Below, in pieces: positions 1 to 10,200 of a stretch of DNA of 64,000 bases. Both the position numbers and the translations under genes were made by a program. The notes beneath the pieces are model-generated. The model was given only the letters and a program-made list of their open reading frames with translations. It did no database searches and was not told the DNA's origin. The stretch is from Saturnia japonica (taxonomy: Eukaryota; Arthropoda; Insecta; Lepidoptera; Saturniidae), in NCBI GenBank assembly GCA_033032175.1, contig CM065311.1, positions 4,209,190 to 4,273,189 on the forward strand, in the 5' to 3' direction. The stretch's first letter is position 1. The number at the start of each line of letters is the position of its first letter.

Positions 1-910
1 ATATTACTGATATGTAGTATGTGATCCCACACCGTCCAACGTGCAGTTACCACTCTCGGTAAATGTTACCGTAAATGGCGCATAGCCATCAACCCCTCCA
101 AGAGCGCCGCGATTATCTTCGATCCTAGTAAAAAAGAGATCCCGAGGGTATCAAACCTCCCAAACTCTATAAAGACAAGATTCCCTGGGCCACCGAGACT
201 AAATATCTCAGTATGACCTTGGATAAAAAGCTCATCTTCAACTCTCATGTTCGTACCGTTAGGAACAGAGCCGCAATGGTCATAGGTCAACTACAGCCCC
301 TGACTGTAAGCAAAATGTCCCCGAGACACAAGCTTACTCTATACAAAACGTGTGTCCGCCCGACTAAGACATATAGTTGCGCCGCATTCGCACATAAATG
401 TCAAAATCCAATATCCATACATTCCAAGTCCTCCAAACGCGATTCTTACGTAAAATCAACAAAGCCGATACGTTCGACAGCAAGATCTCCATAGAGAGAT
501 GCAACTTCCCTAGGTCGAATCATACACCAAATACCTCTCGAGATCTTATTTAAACGCCGCGTCGAATCACGCGAATCCGCTGATCAAAGCCGTACAGGTC
601 AGGCAACCCGATTACAGCGCCAGCCGCGTAACATCTTCACTGACCCCGTTGACAAAATCGAGGAAAAAACGCCTATTACTCGACCGCCTCTCCAAACAGA
701 GCGTGACAGCGCCCACGCCCGTGTAACAACCGTTCTCTCCGCAGAGGACGGGCGGTCAATTTTGCTCCCGCACACCTCCCACGTCTGCCCCCTCTAGCTG
801 CAGCTCAAGCATAGGTCCGTTCCTCGGTGTGAAGCCCTTGAGTCTTGCAGCCGTCCGCGCGATACAAGTAACACTGCACGTGCATCACTTAGATACCAAA
901 TACAACATTA
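1..910 (+). pseudogene. jockey/CR1-like LINE reverse transcriptase, C-terminal part and 3' UTR (decayed)
   Basis: The three forward frames, read in turn, give the end of a non-LTR reverse transcriptase. About 66-210 holds an 'INPSKSAAIIF'-like segment, and 213-494 holds 'LDKKLIFNSHVRTVRNRA', the region just after the RT catalytic core in jockey/CR1-type LINEs. The frame changes several times and stops follow, so it is dead. Positions about 750-900 match 58225-58370 closely, which suggests a shared 3' UTR of the same LINE family. The 5' part lies outside the window. The family name is inferred from the residue pattern, not from a search. Confidence 0.6.
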
Positions 911-1135
911 CACACATATGAACATGCTTACGTGCACACCACATAGGTAGGTACATAGGTTCTGTAAGGAACCTTTTTTTTACGCTAGATAGTATAGAAA
1001 TACTTTTCAGATCATTAAATACACATACACATGTTCCCTCCCTTCCTGCCAGGAGGCGGGGAACATGTATATACGTATATGTTACTTTAGCTCGAATTTT
1101 ACGGATAGGGAATTAGTCAGATCGCGACTTAGTTG

Positions 1136-1876
1136 CAATCACGGCAACAGCCCAAGCCGAGGTCCGGCCACTTTGGCGGGGGGTTTGCGCGCATGTTGCC
1201 CACGTTTTCGCGGCTGAGTGCCTTAAGCGCTCGCTCCCAAGCCCGGTAAAGCTGTAAAAGCCATCAGCGGCTCTGTATTTGGATAGGTAGGGCCTCTAAG
1301 GCTAATGTTTGCAATACAAATTCACTTGCCGCGTCGTACGATGCCACAATCGCCGTAATTGGCGAATTGCCCGGCAGGTGAATCGGCCGGCCGCCCCGCC
1401 CTTCGTCCACGTCTCTGCTCGCACGTAGGCACAGACCTCTTCGTCCTTTGGCAGCGAGCTCGCGTTTGTTTTGTTTTGTATGCGCTACGTCATTTCGGAC
1501 GTTCAGCTAGCGCTGAGATATATGTAATTTACGGTGGTGTTAAGGTTTTGCATTGTATAACTTGAGTTGGGGTACCAGAGTGTTTTTGCTGAACTGATTG
1601 CTTGCGTGATAGTGTCCTATGAGATTTGAGGCTGCACACACACTTACACACAGTTCACTCTACACGCACATACTTCACAATCTGCAGTCCAGATCGAGGG
1701 GCAAGGTCAAGGTCACCGCCCGCTCTTGGCGAGGTGAGTCTCTTTATTTACTGTCTATCGCAGCAATAGGTTCGAGAGGGATTGATTCCGCGATAGATTA
1801 AAATAAGGACCCAGCACATATTTCACGAAACTTCTCTAGAACAGCTAACAATAAGGTCAGTTCTAAAAAAAGTATG
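1136..1876 (+). repeat. Short A-tailed retroposon (family A), split by a solo LTR
   Basis: The left half (1136-1305) carries the core 'GGTAAAGCTGTAAAAGCC' followed by 'ATCAGCGGCTCTG'. The right half (1844-1876) carries the family's tail, a 'GGTCAGTTCTAAAAAAA'-like end. Other copies are at 15110-15175, about 33440-33510, 48010-48176 and 58976-59240. Two of those are flanked by target duplications of 14 and 10 bp, so the family moves by LINE-type retroposition. It codes for no protein. Confidence 0.7.
1306..1843. mobile_element. Solo LTR (538 bp) with 5-bp target duplication
   Basis: The insert begins TGTTTGC and ends TAGAACA (TG...CA) and is flanked by GCTAA at 1301-1305 and 1844-1848. The flanks are two collinear halves of one family A retroposon, so the boundaries are well supported. 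Inside are a GC-rich stretch with an initiator-like TTCAGC near 1500, and a good splice donor (GAG|GTGAGT at 1733/1734). No internal coding region or second LTR is present, as expected after LTR-LTR recombination. The family (BEL or gypsy type) is unknown. Confidence 0.75.
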
Positions 1877-2938
1877 TGATCCCAACATCTTCATTATTTA
1901 TTTATTATTGCTTTTACATAGTTTAATTACGCTTACTAGCATTATCTTTGGATTAACTAATAAAATACACTGCTTGTCAACGTGACAGTGTTTTCGTAAT
2001 TACAGACTCGAGTACGTCTATTTCGGCGTAATTTTGATAGGCGATTTGTTATAGTACGTCGACGGCATTTAGTTGTAGCGCGAGTATTATGTAAGTATGG
2101 TTACAAATGATTATTTATTTAAAATATTTCTTCTGAGCTCCTTAATATTGGAGGTTACTCCTTAAGAATAGATTTTTGTTTATTAGACTATGGAAATTTT
2201 ATGAGGCGTGAAATTTATAAAAAGCTTTAACAAAACGCGTTACGTTTTTCTGCGTAATGTACCTTACGCACCTTTCACTTTGAAATCATGTATGTGCATA
2301 CATACATCATCTTGCTTTTAGATCAAATTAAATTATTTTGATGTATCTCTTAGAGTGTTTTTTATAGTTGCTCAACAAATTAACGGTACTATTCCTGATG
2401 GTAAGCACAGTACAAAGCAAACACAACGGCGACCACTGAATGATCGGCAACCCATCGGCGGCGGTCGCCGCTGTCATGCCAGCCTGCATAAATATCTCTT
2501 CACGTTACGCATGAAGCACCAGATGTCGTAAGAAAGATAAGACATAGATAGAGATTACGCACTCAAAGATATTTTATTAACAACACCATGTTAAAACAAG
2601 TCAAGAGCGAAAATGTGGAGTATAACTCAATCAACACGGCTACGGATTAGAATTAGGACACCGTTTGCACCTTAGCTTTCCACGGTAAATATTGAATTTT
2701 AAAGTCGGTGTACCAATAATGCTGCTAAGAAACCTGAGTCCACCAAAATTATGCAATAGCACCCCCGATTGAAAGTGCCATCACTGTAACGAAGCGTTAT
2801 AGAGACGCAGGTTTTAACGGGGTGTGGGACCAGGTAAGACGTATTTATTATTCGGATTCTGTTCATACCCAACAATTTTCCTTTCTGCTTCAAGCGCGTT
2901 TCCTTTATGTGTCTGCTTTGGTATGACAATAAATAAAG
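1877..2938. other. Non-coding stretch, no gene recognised
   Basis: AT-rich sequence with no convincing coding potential. About 2400-2520 is a GC-richer patch. About 2700-2938 has the look of an old repeat tail, but I cannot assign it. Confidence 0.4.
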
Positions 2939-2956
2939 TGTTACACCCGTGGGTAT
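2939..2956 (-). repeat. Remnant of the 3' LTR end of a deleted gypsy-like element
   Basis: On the minus strand this short piece ends in the same CACGGGTGTAACA as the LTR at 3601, and it directly follows the gag fragment. It is best explained as the last bases of the 3' LTR left after a deletion removed pol and most of that LTR. It is short, so chance cannot be fully excluded. Confidence 0.4.
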
Positions 2957-3583
2957 CCAGGGTTTCAAACTGGTACTTGAAGGCTGACCAAGATGTTGTC
3001 CCATCAAAACGCGGCACTTCAAATTTCGTTGATGATGGAGATGCTACCACGGCTACGGGCTCACTCGTCTCGAGCTTGCTTAGTCTGTTGGTATTTGTCT
3101 GCAGGTGGTTGTCATGCCCGTCGACTCGACTCTCTATATTGTCGGTCCTGTGTGAAATAGCCTTGACATCGATTATAAGGCTCTTTACTTTTTCACCTAA
3201 AACCGTGATGCCATTGTCGATCTTCGCCAATACGGTCACTTAATTCGCGTGCATTGCTTCCTGGAAATCGCGGCGGGTGGCCTTCTGACTGGCTTGCAAC
3301 TCGCGGCGGGTAGTCTCTTGACTTGCCTGCATTGCTTCCTGATTGGCTTGCAACTCGCAGCGGAGAACATCTTGACTTGCCTGCATTGCTTCCTGACTGG
3401 CTTGAATAGCAGCCAACAATGTCACCAGATTAATTTCAGAAGAAGCACTCACCGGCCTTTCAGTCGTATTCGGATCAGCCTGCAATTTCTCTTCATTACG
3501 TTGACGTTGACGGCGGCATCCATTTCGGCTTGTCTCTTAGTCCGCGGAGTGCGAACTTCCTCGTCACGCATCACTAACGGCAT
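2957..3583 (-). pseudogene. Ty3/gypsy-type gag fragment
   Basis: Read on the minus strand, gag starts at the ATG at 3583, one base into the primer-binding site. A basic N-terminus (TPRTKRQAEMDAA) is followed by a frameshift near 3500. Then comes an alanine/glutamine-rich heptad region with repeated 'QASQEA' units, probably a coiled coil. An in-frame TAA at 3240-3242 interrupts the frame, which then continues unbroken into 'KFEVPRFDGTTSWSAFKYQF', a motif typical of insect gypsy-like capsid N-termini. Pol is absent. Neighbours: the LTR at 3601 upstream (minus sense) and the LTR remnant at 2939 downstream. The fragment is dead. Confidence 0.65.
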
Positions 3584-3599
3584 TCCGCTTCTGACACCA
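3583..3599 (-). other. Primer-binding site (tRNA-Leu-like)
   Basis: The minus strand reads TGGTGTCAGAAGCGGAA, one base inside the LTR end. This matches the complement of the usual tRNA-Leu 3' end (general knowledge of tRNA-Leu sequences, not searched). Confidence 0.6.
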
Positions 3600-3600
3600 A

Positions 3601-3928
3601 TGTTACACCCGTGTGTATTAAAAATTCCGGTGTTTGACTTGAAGAACATTTATTTCAATTCCACACAGTTACAAAATTCACGATCACAACACTGTTATTT
3701 ATTTCACTGTTGTTTCGCTTCCTTTATCGCTCGTAGTTATCGCTTTTTAATTCAAAACTGAACTGCCTCGCCGCTGCGCCTGGGCCGCTTAAATACCTAC
3801 ACTAAACGATCGCAGAAAAAAATAATCGCTAAGTTTCTCGACGTTTAGTTGCTATGCCTACTCGATGACGTAATCGAGGCGATGAGCCCTATATATGTGT
3901 GTGTAAACTGAGATGTTTACACAAACAT
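3601..3928 (-). repeat. 5' LTR of the degraded gypsy-like element
   Basis: In minus sense the LTR ends at 3601 with ...GGGTGTAACA next to the primer site. Upstream are a TATTTAAG box near 3785-3793, an initiator-like TCAGTT near 3760 and an AATAAA near 3650. The outer boundary is uncertain; about 3928 is an estimate, and no target duplication was found. Confidence 0.5.
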
Positions 3929-3929
3929 G

Positions 3930-5033
3930 CGCCGCGGTTGTTTACGACGCGAACATTAGTTTGTATTTGCTTCAAAATATTTCGGGAACAGGATTTTTCT
4001 ATCTTTTTAATCGGGTTGTAACAGGTCGTAACAAAAGCAAAGGGACGTTGCATTGCGGTCAGCTGTACTTTAAAGCTTTTTTCTGCTTTTGTCAGCTCAG
4101 CTTTAACACGAGTGAGCGATGCCACCAATATTATGTATACTTACGCATACGACCCAGGAAACTTATCTGATAACATTGTATATCTACAAAGAAGCATTGT
4201 AAAGGGTTACCGTCGTTTTGTTTAATTTAGTGTTATGATACACTGAATTATGTGTTTAACGAAGTCGCGGGCTCAGCTAGTAATAAAATAAAAAAACGAA
4301 TGATAAATTTACCATAAGTATTATTTTAGTTTCACAAAAATATGATGTATCCCCTATACTGGATGTCCACAACTACCAAATCAGGATAATTGGTATTTTA
4401 GGAGTTATTATGATTTTAAAATAAATGGTAATATCTTAAGGTAGTTGATAATGCAATATATTCGATTTATTTAGGCGCCTAATAAGGTAGATGAAGACCA
4501 AAAACGGTATGAATTCTAGGGTATTCTTTAGTATGATAGAGCACAGTGGAAGGGCAAAGAATATGCAAACCCTACTTAATGCGTGTAAGAACAAGAGGAA
4601 AAATAGAACATTTGTCTAAACGATAAAAGTCGTTGTTGATTTTTCTTTTTGACTACATAATCGTGTTGCCTAATCCAACATGTTAAACTGAAAAATATCA
4701 GACGTATTTGGAAACAAAATTAGGCACCTACGTGATTGTAGTAGTACTTGAACATTTCAAGACGAAACAGAGAGTTAAGTTATTTTACATCAAAACCTTG
4801 GCAATATATGTTAGTGGGTTACGGGTACGTCGTGTTGGGGAGTTGACATAATATACACTTTCAGCTAAATGTCTTGTAATAAGCATTCTCAAAGTGGTTT
4901 TATTATTTATTTATGCTAAATATTGTACCACGCACGAACGCGTGTCATTTTGTACATAAGAAACGAAACGTTACGGCAGTTTGACAATCAATAAAATCAG
5001 AATAACATTATAAATATAACAATAACAATAACA
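3930..5033. other. Non-coding stretch; old repeat tail
   Basis: No gene seen. About 4180-4290 ends in a 'CGCGGGCTCAGCTAGT' motif that looks like the 3' end of a common lepidopteran repeat. The remainder is AT-rich and unremarkable up to the errantivirus. Confidence 0.4.
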
Positions 5034-5037
5034 ATAT

Positions 5038-5344
5038 AGTTATGCAGTCTGTACCCTCTCTTATTACGTCTTGTTAATTGGTACATACGTTAGAAATGCT
5101 GATGTTACGTTTTTAACCCATATTATGTCTGCAAACTACTGATAGACACCTGGTGTTTTGACTGAATGTATTGCGACATATTTCTCATTATTTCATAGTA
5201 AACAGCCCCACTTTGTGTTTATAGAATAAGAGTTTATAAAAGAGACATTTGTAACAAATAAAAGCATTCTTAATAAAGCTTCTTGAGAATCAGTCTTGTC
5301 TTAGACTTTTTAAAAACCCTCGGCAGTGCTCCCGAAATTTAACT
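5038..5344 (+). repeat. 5' LTR of the errantivirus
   Basis: 307 bp, AGTTATGCAG...GAAATTTAACT. It holds a TATA box (TATAAAAG, 5235-5242), two AATAAA signals (5257-5262 and 5272-5277) and an initiator-like TCAGTC at 5290. Its last T is also the first base of the primer-binding site. Confidence 0.93.
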
Positions 5345-5361
5345 GGCGCAGTCGGTAGGAT
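5344..5361 (+). other. Primer-binding site, tRNA-Ser
   Basis: TGGCGCAGTCGGTAGGAT is the reverse complement of the 3' end of insect tRNA-Ser (UCN type) including CCA. It overlaps the terminal T of the LTR, a usual arrangement in errantiviruses. Confidence 0.85.
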
Positions 5362-5517
5362 ACTCAATCAACAATAAAAGTCTGTGTTCGAGTCTTACAA
5401 ATCGGTCTCATGTGCAGATTTTGAGTATCTACGAACCAATAAATAAGTTAACGTCGGGTTCCGCATCTATTTCCGAGAGATCCTGTCCTAAAAGCGAAAG
5501 CAGCTATACGGCAAGAC

Positions 5518-5534
5518 ATGGGAACGAGCAGACT
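5518..5534 (+). CDS. env: Errantivirus env exon 1 (start codon exon)
   Basis: An ATG at 5518 is followed after five full codons and two bases by a near-perfect splice donor, CT|GTAAGT at 5534/5535. In unspliced RNA the same ATG gives only a six-codon reading frame whose TAA lies inside the donor (5536-5538). Joined to the acceptor at 10875/10876 the phase fits (two bases plus one), so this is the likely first coding exon of env, as known for gypsy. This is inferred from phase and consensus; no transcript was seen. Confidence 0.65.
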
Positions 5535-5608
5535 GTAAGTGACCATTTTTACAATCCTTGTCTCGTCCTTGTTATTTTCTGTGGTTGTATTTTTCGTTGG
5601 ACATTGTT

Positions 5609-5722
5609 ATAATTTTCAAACAAAAATCGTTGAAAATTATTTAACAAATTTTTATAATTTTCAAACAAACATCGTTGAAAATTATTTTTCATAATTTTCG
5701 AATAAAAATCGTCGAAAGTTAT
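5609..5722 (+). repeat. Three spaced 32-bp palindromes in the errantivirus leader
   Basis: Imperfectly repeated units at 5609-5640, 5654-5685 and 5691-5722. Each has about 11-bp arms (ATAATTTTCAA / TTGAAAATTAT) around a 10-base loop. The third copy varies on both arms (TTTTCGA / TCGAAAG), partly keeping the pairing. They lie between the primer site and gag, where gypsy carries its Su(Hw) insulator. Confidence 0.8.
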
Positions 5723-5764
5723 TTGACTTCATAGATTATAAGATATTGAGAAATATTAATAATA

Positions 5765-5930
5765 AATATTAATTTTGAGAATTTTAATTTGATAATTTTA
5801 ATTTCGATAATTTTAATTTTGAGAATTTTGATTTTGATAATTTTGTTATAAGATTTATTTTGTGAATTTTATTTTGAAAATATTATTTTGTGAATTTTAA
5901 TTTTGTGAATTTTACTTTGTGTGTGTTTAA
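5765..5930 (+). repeat. AT-rich short tandem motif cluster in the leader
   Basis: About nine or ten degenerate repeats of a 'GATAATTTTAATTTT / GAGAATTTTGATTTT' unit of 12-15 bp, just upstream of the gag start. Function unknown; see the palindromes beside it. Confidence 0.7.
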
Positions 5931-5950
5931 TTAAATAAATACAATTCAAA

Positions 5951-7225
5951 ATGCAACGCAACAATGAATCAACAATTCAATTAGTATCAAAAGAACTTTT
6001 AAGTTTAATTCCCAAGTACGATGGTGATCAAAATACTTTAAATTTATTTATTAAAAAAAGTGAATATATAATCAGAAATTTTAGCGGATCAAACAATGTT
6101 GTTCAAACTACATATGTGTTTCATGCTATAACTAGTAGATTATGTGGTAAAGCCGCTGCTCTACTAAGTGAAAGAGAAGACATAACAACTTGGGAACAAT
6201 TAAGAGCTGTTTTGATTCAACATTTTGGTGATCCTAGATCGGAAGAGTGTGTGGCAATTGAGTTGGAAAATTTAAAAATTAAAGTTGGTGAAACATATAC
6301 GCAATTTTGTAACAGGATACAACAAACACGCTGCACCCTCTTCTCCAAGGTCAATTTATTAACTGATGAAGGCCTCAAAGCCGCTAAAATGATTATCTAT
6401 AATAATATGTGCTTGAATGTATTTTTATATAATTTACCAGAGGATTTAATTCGAATTGTGCGACTTAAAGGTTGTACCGTTTTAGAAAACGCACTAAGTG
6501 TTGTCATGGAGGAGGTCAATTTTCAATATCAGTACAATTCTAAAAATAAAAATAAATCTAATATTAAACCAGTTCAACAATTTTTCACGCCTACTTTAAC
6601 AAATAATTTTAATAATAATTTCAAACCTCAACCTGCATTTGTGCCAAATACATTTAATTCCGGACAACAAAATTTTAAATTCGGAATTCCATACCAAACA
6701 CAAAATAATTTTAAACCGTATAATAATAATTTTAAATTCGGTATTCCAAATCAAAATGTACAATTCAGACCTAACCTAAACCAACAAGGATATAAACCAA
6801 ATTTTGGAAATAATAATTTTAAATTCGGTATTCCTAATCAACAAGGGTTCAAACCACAATTTAACAATACACAAAACCGACCTAATTTCAACATGCCAAA
6901 TCAACAATTTAAATTTGGTATACCACCACAAAATCAACCTCAACGTAATCCACCTCAATTTCAGGCAAGCGATGTGTCAATGCGCACAGCTCGTCCTATT
7001 AGACAAAATATGATAGAGTCTTTAGAAATGAACGACCCTGAAATTGAATACCAAGACTATCAACCTGATTATACAGAATATGAAAATCATTATTTCATTG
7101 ACGATAATCAACAAACTGCTTATGACGATTATCATGAAAACATAGAACCTGTTGAAACTGAAGAAGCTGAAAATGAATGCGTAAATTTTCCTATAAAAGC
7201 CTCCAAGAGCGACCCCCAGAAATAG
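5951..7225 (+). CDS. gag: Errantivirus Gag polyprotein
   Basis: 424 residues; forms the virus-like particle and binds the genomic RNA. Residues about 1-195 look like a gypsy-type capsid (retrotransposon gag fold: 'TWEQLRAVLIQHFGDP' at 80-95, then 'ENLKIKVGETYTQFCNRI' at 106-123). Residues about 195-350 are a low-complexity N/Q/F/P region with four exact FKFGIP motifs (242, 261, 290, 320) and interspersed NFKP units. Residues about 358-415 are strongly acidic and rich in tyrosine. There is no CCHC zinc knuckle, so RNA binding must come from elsewhere. The ATG at 5951 follows the AT-rich leader. The frame ends inside pol, with which it overlaps; the shift site is at 7183-7189. Confidence 0.9.
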   Translation: MQRNNESTIQLVSKELLSLIPKYDGDQNTLNLFIKKSEYIIRNFSGSNNVVQTTYVFHAITSRLCGKAAALLSEREDITTWEQLRAVLIQHFGDPRSEECVAIELENLKIKVGETYTQFCNRIQQTRCTLFSKVNLLTDEGLKAAKMIIYNNMCLNVFLYNLPEDLIRIVRLKGCTVLENALSVVMEEVNFQYQYNSKNKNKSNIKPVQQFFTPTLTNNFNNNFKPQPAFVPNTFNSGQQNFKFGIPYQTQNNFKPYNNNFKFGIPNQNVQFRPNLNQQGYKPNFGNNNFKFGIPNQQGFKPQFNNTQNRPNFNMPNQQFKFGIPPQNQPQRNPPQFQASDVSMRTARPIRQNMIESLEMNDPEIEYQDYQPDYTEYENHYFIDDNQQTAYDDYHENIEPVETEEAENECVNFPIKASKSDPQK

Positions 7226-10200
7226 TACACTTAAATTATGACGGCATAAATAAACTACCGCATATTTATATTCCTGAAATTGATGCTCGTTTAATGATTG
7301 ATACCGGAAGTACCAGAAGTTTTATTAGTCCCGCTAAAGCTGATGAATATTTTTCAGATTATAAATATATTGATCCTTTTGAAGTTATTAGTACACATGG
7401 ACGTAGCCTACATGACGAAGTTATAGATATACCTTTATTGGAAAGTTTTAAAAGTCCGATGAATCATAAATTTTATATATATAATGTAGATGGAAGATAT
7501 GACGGATTAATAGGTTCTAACTTATTAAAAATATTGAACGCGACTATAGACATGAAAAATTTAATTTTACGGACACAAAATACAGAAATTCCAATAATTT
7601 ATAGTCCCCCGTGGGAAATAACGCTAGAACCACGCACTGAAACCCGTGTTAAGGTGCCTACAAATTTAATTAATGGTGAAGCAATAATTAATTTTAAAAA
7701 TTTTGGAAATGAAGTACGTATGCCTAGCGCTATAGTTACTTGCAAAGATTCATTTGCAACAACAGTCATGCAGAATGCTTCGCAAGATAGTGTGACTTTA
7801 ACTTTTAACGAACCATTGAATATAACCAGCCTTAATAATAATACTTGCAAAATAAATTTATCAACCGGGCAACAATTAAATGATTTTGAGATTGATGAAT
7901 TACTTACACAAAATTTATCGAAACTCCGATTAGATCATGCTAATCAAGAAGAACGAGAAGCAATAGAAAAACTTTGTTTTGAATACAGGGATATATTCTA
8001 TTGTGATAAACTGCCTCTTACATTTTCTAATCAAGTAAAACATCGAATCCGGACTAAAAATGAAGATCCAATTTTCATACGGCAATACCGACTTCCACCA
8101 TCGCAAAACGATGAAATACAGAAACAAGTTGAAAAATTACTAAAAGATAATGTTATACAAGAATCGTTTTCACCATGGAGTGCACCCGTACACCTAGTTC
8201 CAAAAAAGATGGACGCCTCCGGTGAACAGAAATTTAGAATGGTTGTAGACTATCGACGTATAAATGATATTACTACTGATGATAAGTATCCTTTACCAAA
8301 TATTAATGATTTATTCGACAAGTTAGGGAAATCTACTTACTTCAGTACATTGGATTTAGCAAGTGGGTACCACCAAATTGAAGTTGATGAACAAGATAGA
8401 CCCAAAACTGCATTCACTACACCAATGGGACATTTTGAATTTACACGGATGCCATTTGGACTTAAAACAGCACCTGCAACATTTCAACGCGCAATGGATA
8501 ACGTGTTACGTGGGTTGCAAGGTATACATTGCTTAGTATATTTAGATGACATCATCATTTATTCTAGTAGTATACAAGAACATGTAGAGAAGCTAAGAAA
8601 AGTGTTCGATCGTCTCAAACAAACCAATCTTAAAGTAACTCTCGATAAATGTGAGTTTTTTAAAAAAGATGTACTCTACTTAGGACACAAAATTACGAAG
8701 CATGGTTTACAACCAAATGATGATAAAATCAGGGCAGTACTTGCCTTCCCACTCCCCAGAACATCCACTGAAATTAAAAGTTTTCTTGGCCTGATAGGCT
8801 ACTACCGAAAATTCATAAAGGATTTTTCAAAAATTACACAACCCCTTACATCGTGTTTGAAAAAGAAAAATAAAATTGAAATTAATGAATCATATGTTCA
8901 AGCTTTTCAAAAATGTAAAGAGCTACTTGTGAATGCTCCTATATTACAGTTTCCTGATTTTTCTAAACCCTTCATTTTAACAACAGACGCGTCAAACTAC
9001 GCTTTAGGCGCTGTCCTTTCACAAGGATCAGTTGGAAATGAAAAACCTATCGCATATGCAAGTCGTACTCTTAATGATGCAGAAACACGTTACAGTACAA
9101 TAGAAAAGGAACTGTTAGCCATCGTTTGGGCAGTAAAACACTTCCGTCCTTACCTGTATGGACGCAAATTCACAATATTTACTGACCACAGACCTTTAGC
9201 ATGGTTAAATTCACTGAAAGAACCTAATAGTAAACTTACTAGATGGAAATTGAGACTAGCTGAGTTCGATTTTGACATAATATACAAGAACGGTAAACAA
9301 AATAGTAATGCTGATGCTCTATCACGAATTAAATTAAATATATTAAAGGACGATATGTCCTTACGAGTAAACGTGAGTGACACTGAACGATCTGAGAGTC
9401 CAATACTAATTTCAGACTCATCAGAAACGTTAACTATTCCTTCAGATTCCGATAAGACTTTAACTCACCCAATTCGTTCTCCTTCATCCAGTACTATTAC
9501 TGCCTGTTCATTACCGGAAACCATACATTCTGCTGAAGATATTGATACGAATGGTATTCCCATTATTGAAGAAGCCATCGACACAAAACCTAATCAAATC
9601 CTTATTTTTACTTGGAACAGAAACCAATTATCAATAAAAGACTTATCACATGAAAAACAAAAAATTTTGGAAGTACATTTACCTGTAAACAACACTAACC
9701 TTGTTAAGAAATTTCTTTTAGAATATATAAAACCTAAAATTAAATATTTCTTTTACTTTGAGAGCGAAATTCACCGTAAACAATTTACAAATGCCGTGAT
9801 AAAACTATTTAAAAAAGATACCGTCAAAATATATGAATGTACTAAAAGAGTTATATACTTAGGTGATGAAAAAGAGCAACGTGCCACTATACTTGCTTAT
9901 CATCAAGGTAAAACAAGTCACCGTGGAATCAAAGAAACTCTTATGAAATTAAAGCGTAATTATTTTTGGACAAATATGGATATAACAGTCGCTTCTGTAA
10001 TCAATTCTTGTGAAACTTGTAAAACTCTAAAATATGATCGCAAACCTTTAAAACCAGAATTAATGTTAACGCAAACTCAAACAAAACCTTTTGCTGAAAT
10101 ATTTATAGATATATTCTCTATAGAAGGAAGCTACTTCCTTACCATAATAGATGCTTTCAGTAAACTAGGTCAGGCTTTTGAAATATCCAATCGCTCTACA

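Noticed and set aside
2824..3761. Plus-strand frames of 139 and 170 codons
   Set aside because: They are antisense shadows of the minus-strand gag fragment and LTR; the minus strand carries the recognisable gag motifs.
5343..5400. tRNA-like gene: A-box-like TGGCGCAGTCGG and B-box-like TGTTCGAGTCT about 47 bases apart
   Set aside because: The first motif is the primer-binding site, complementary to tRNA-Ser; no cloverleaf forms. The B-box resemblance is probably chance.
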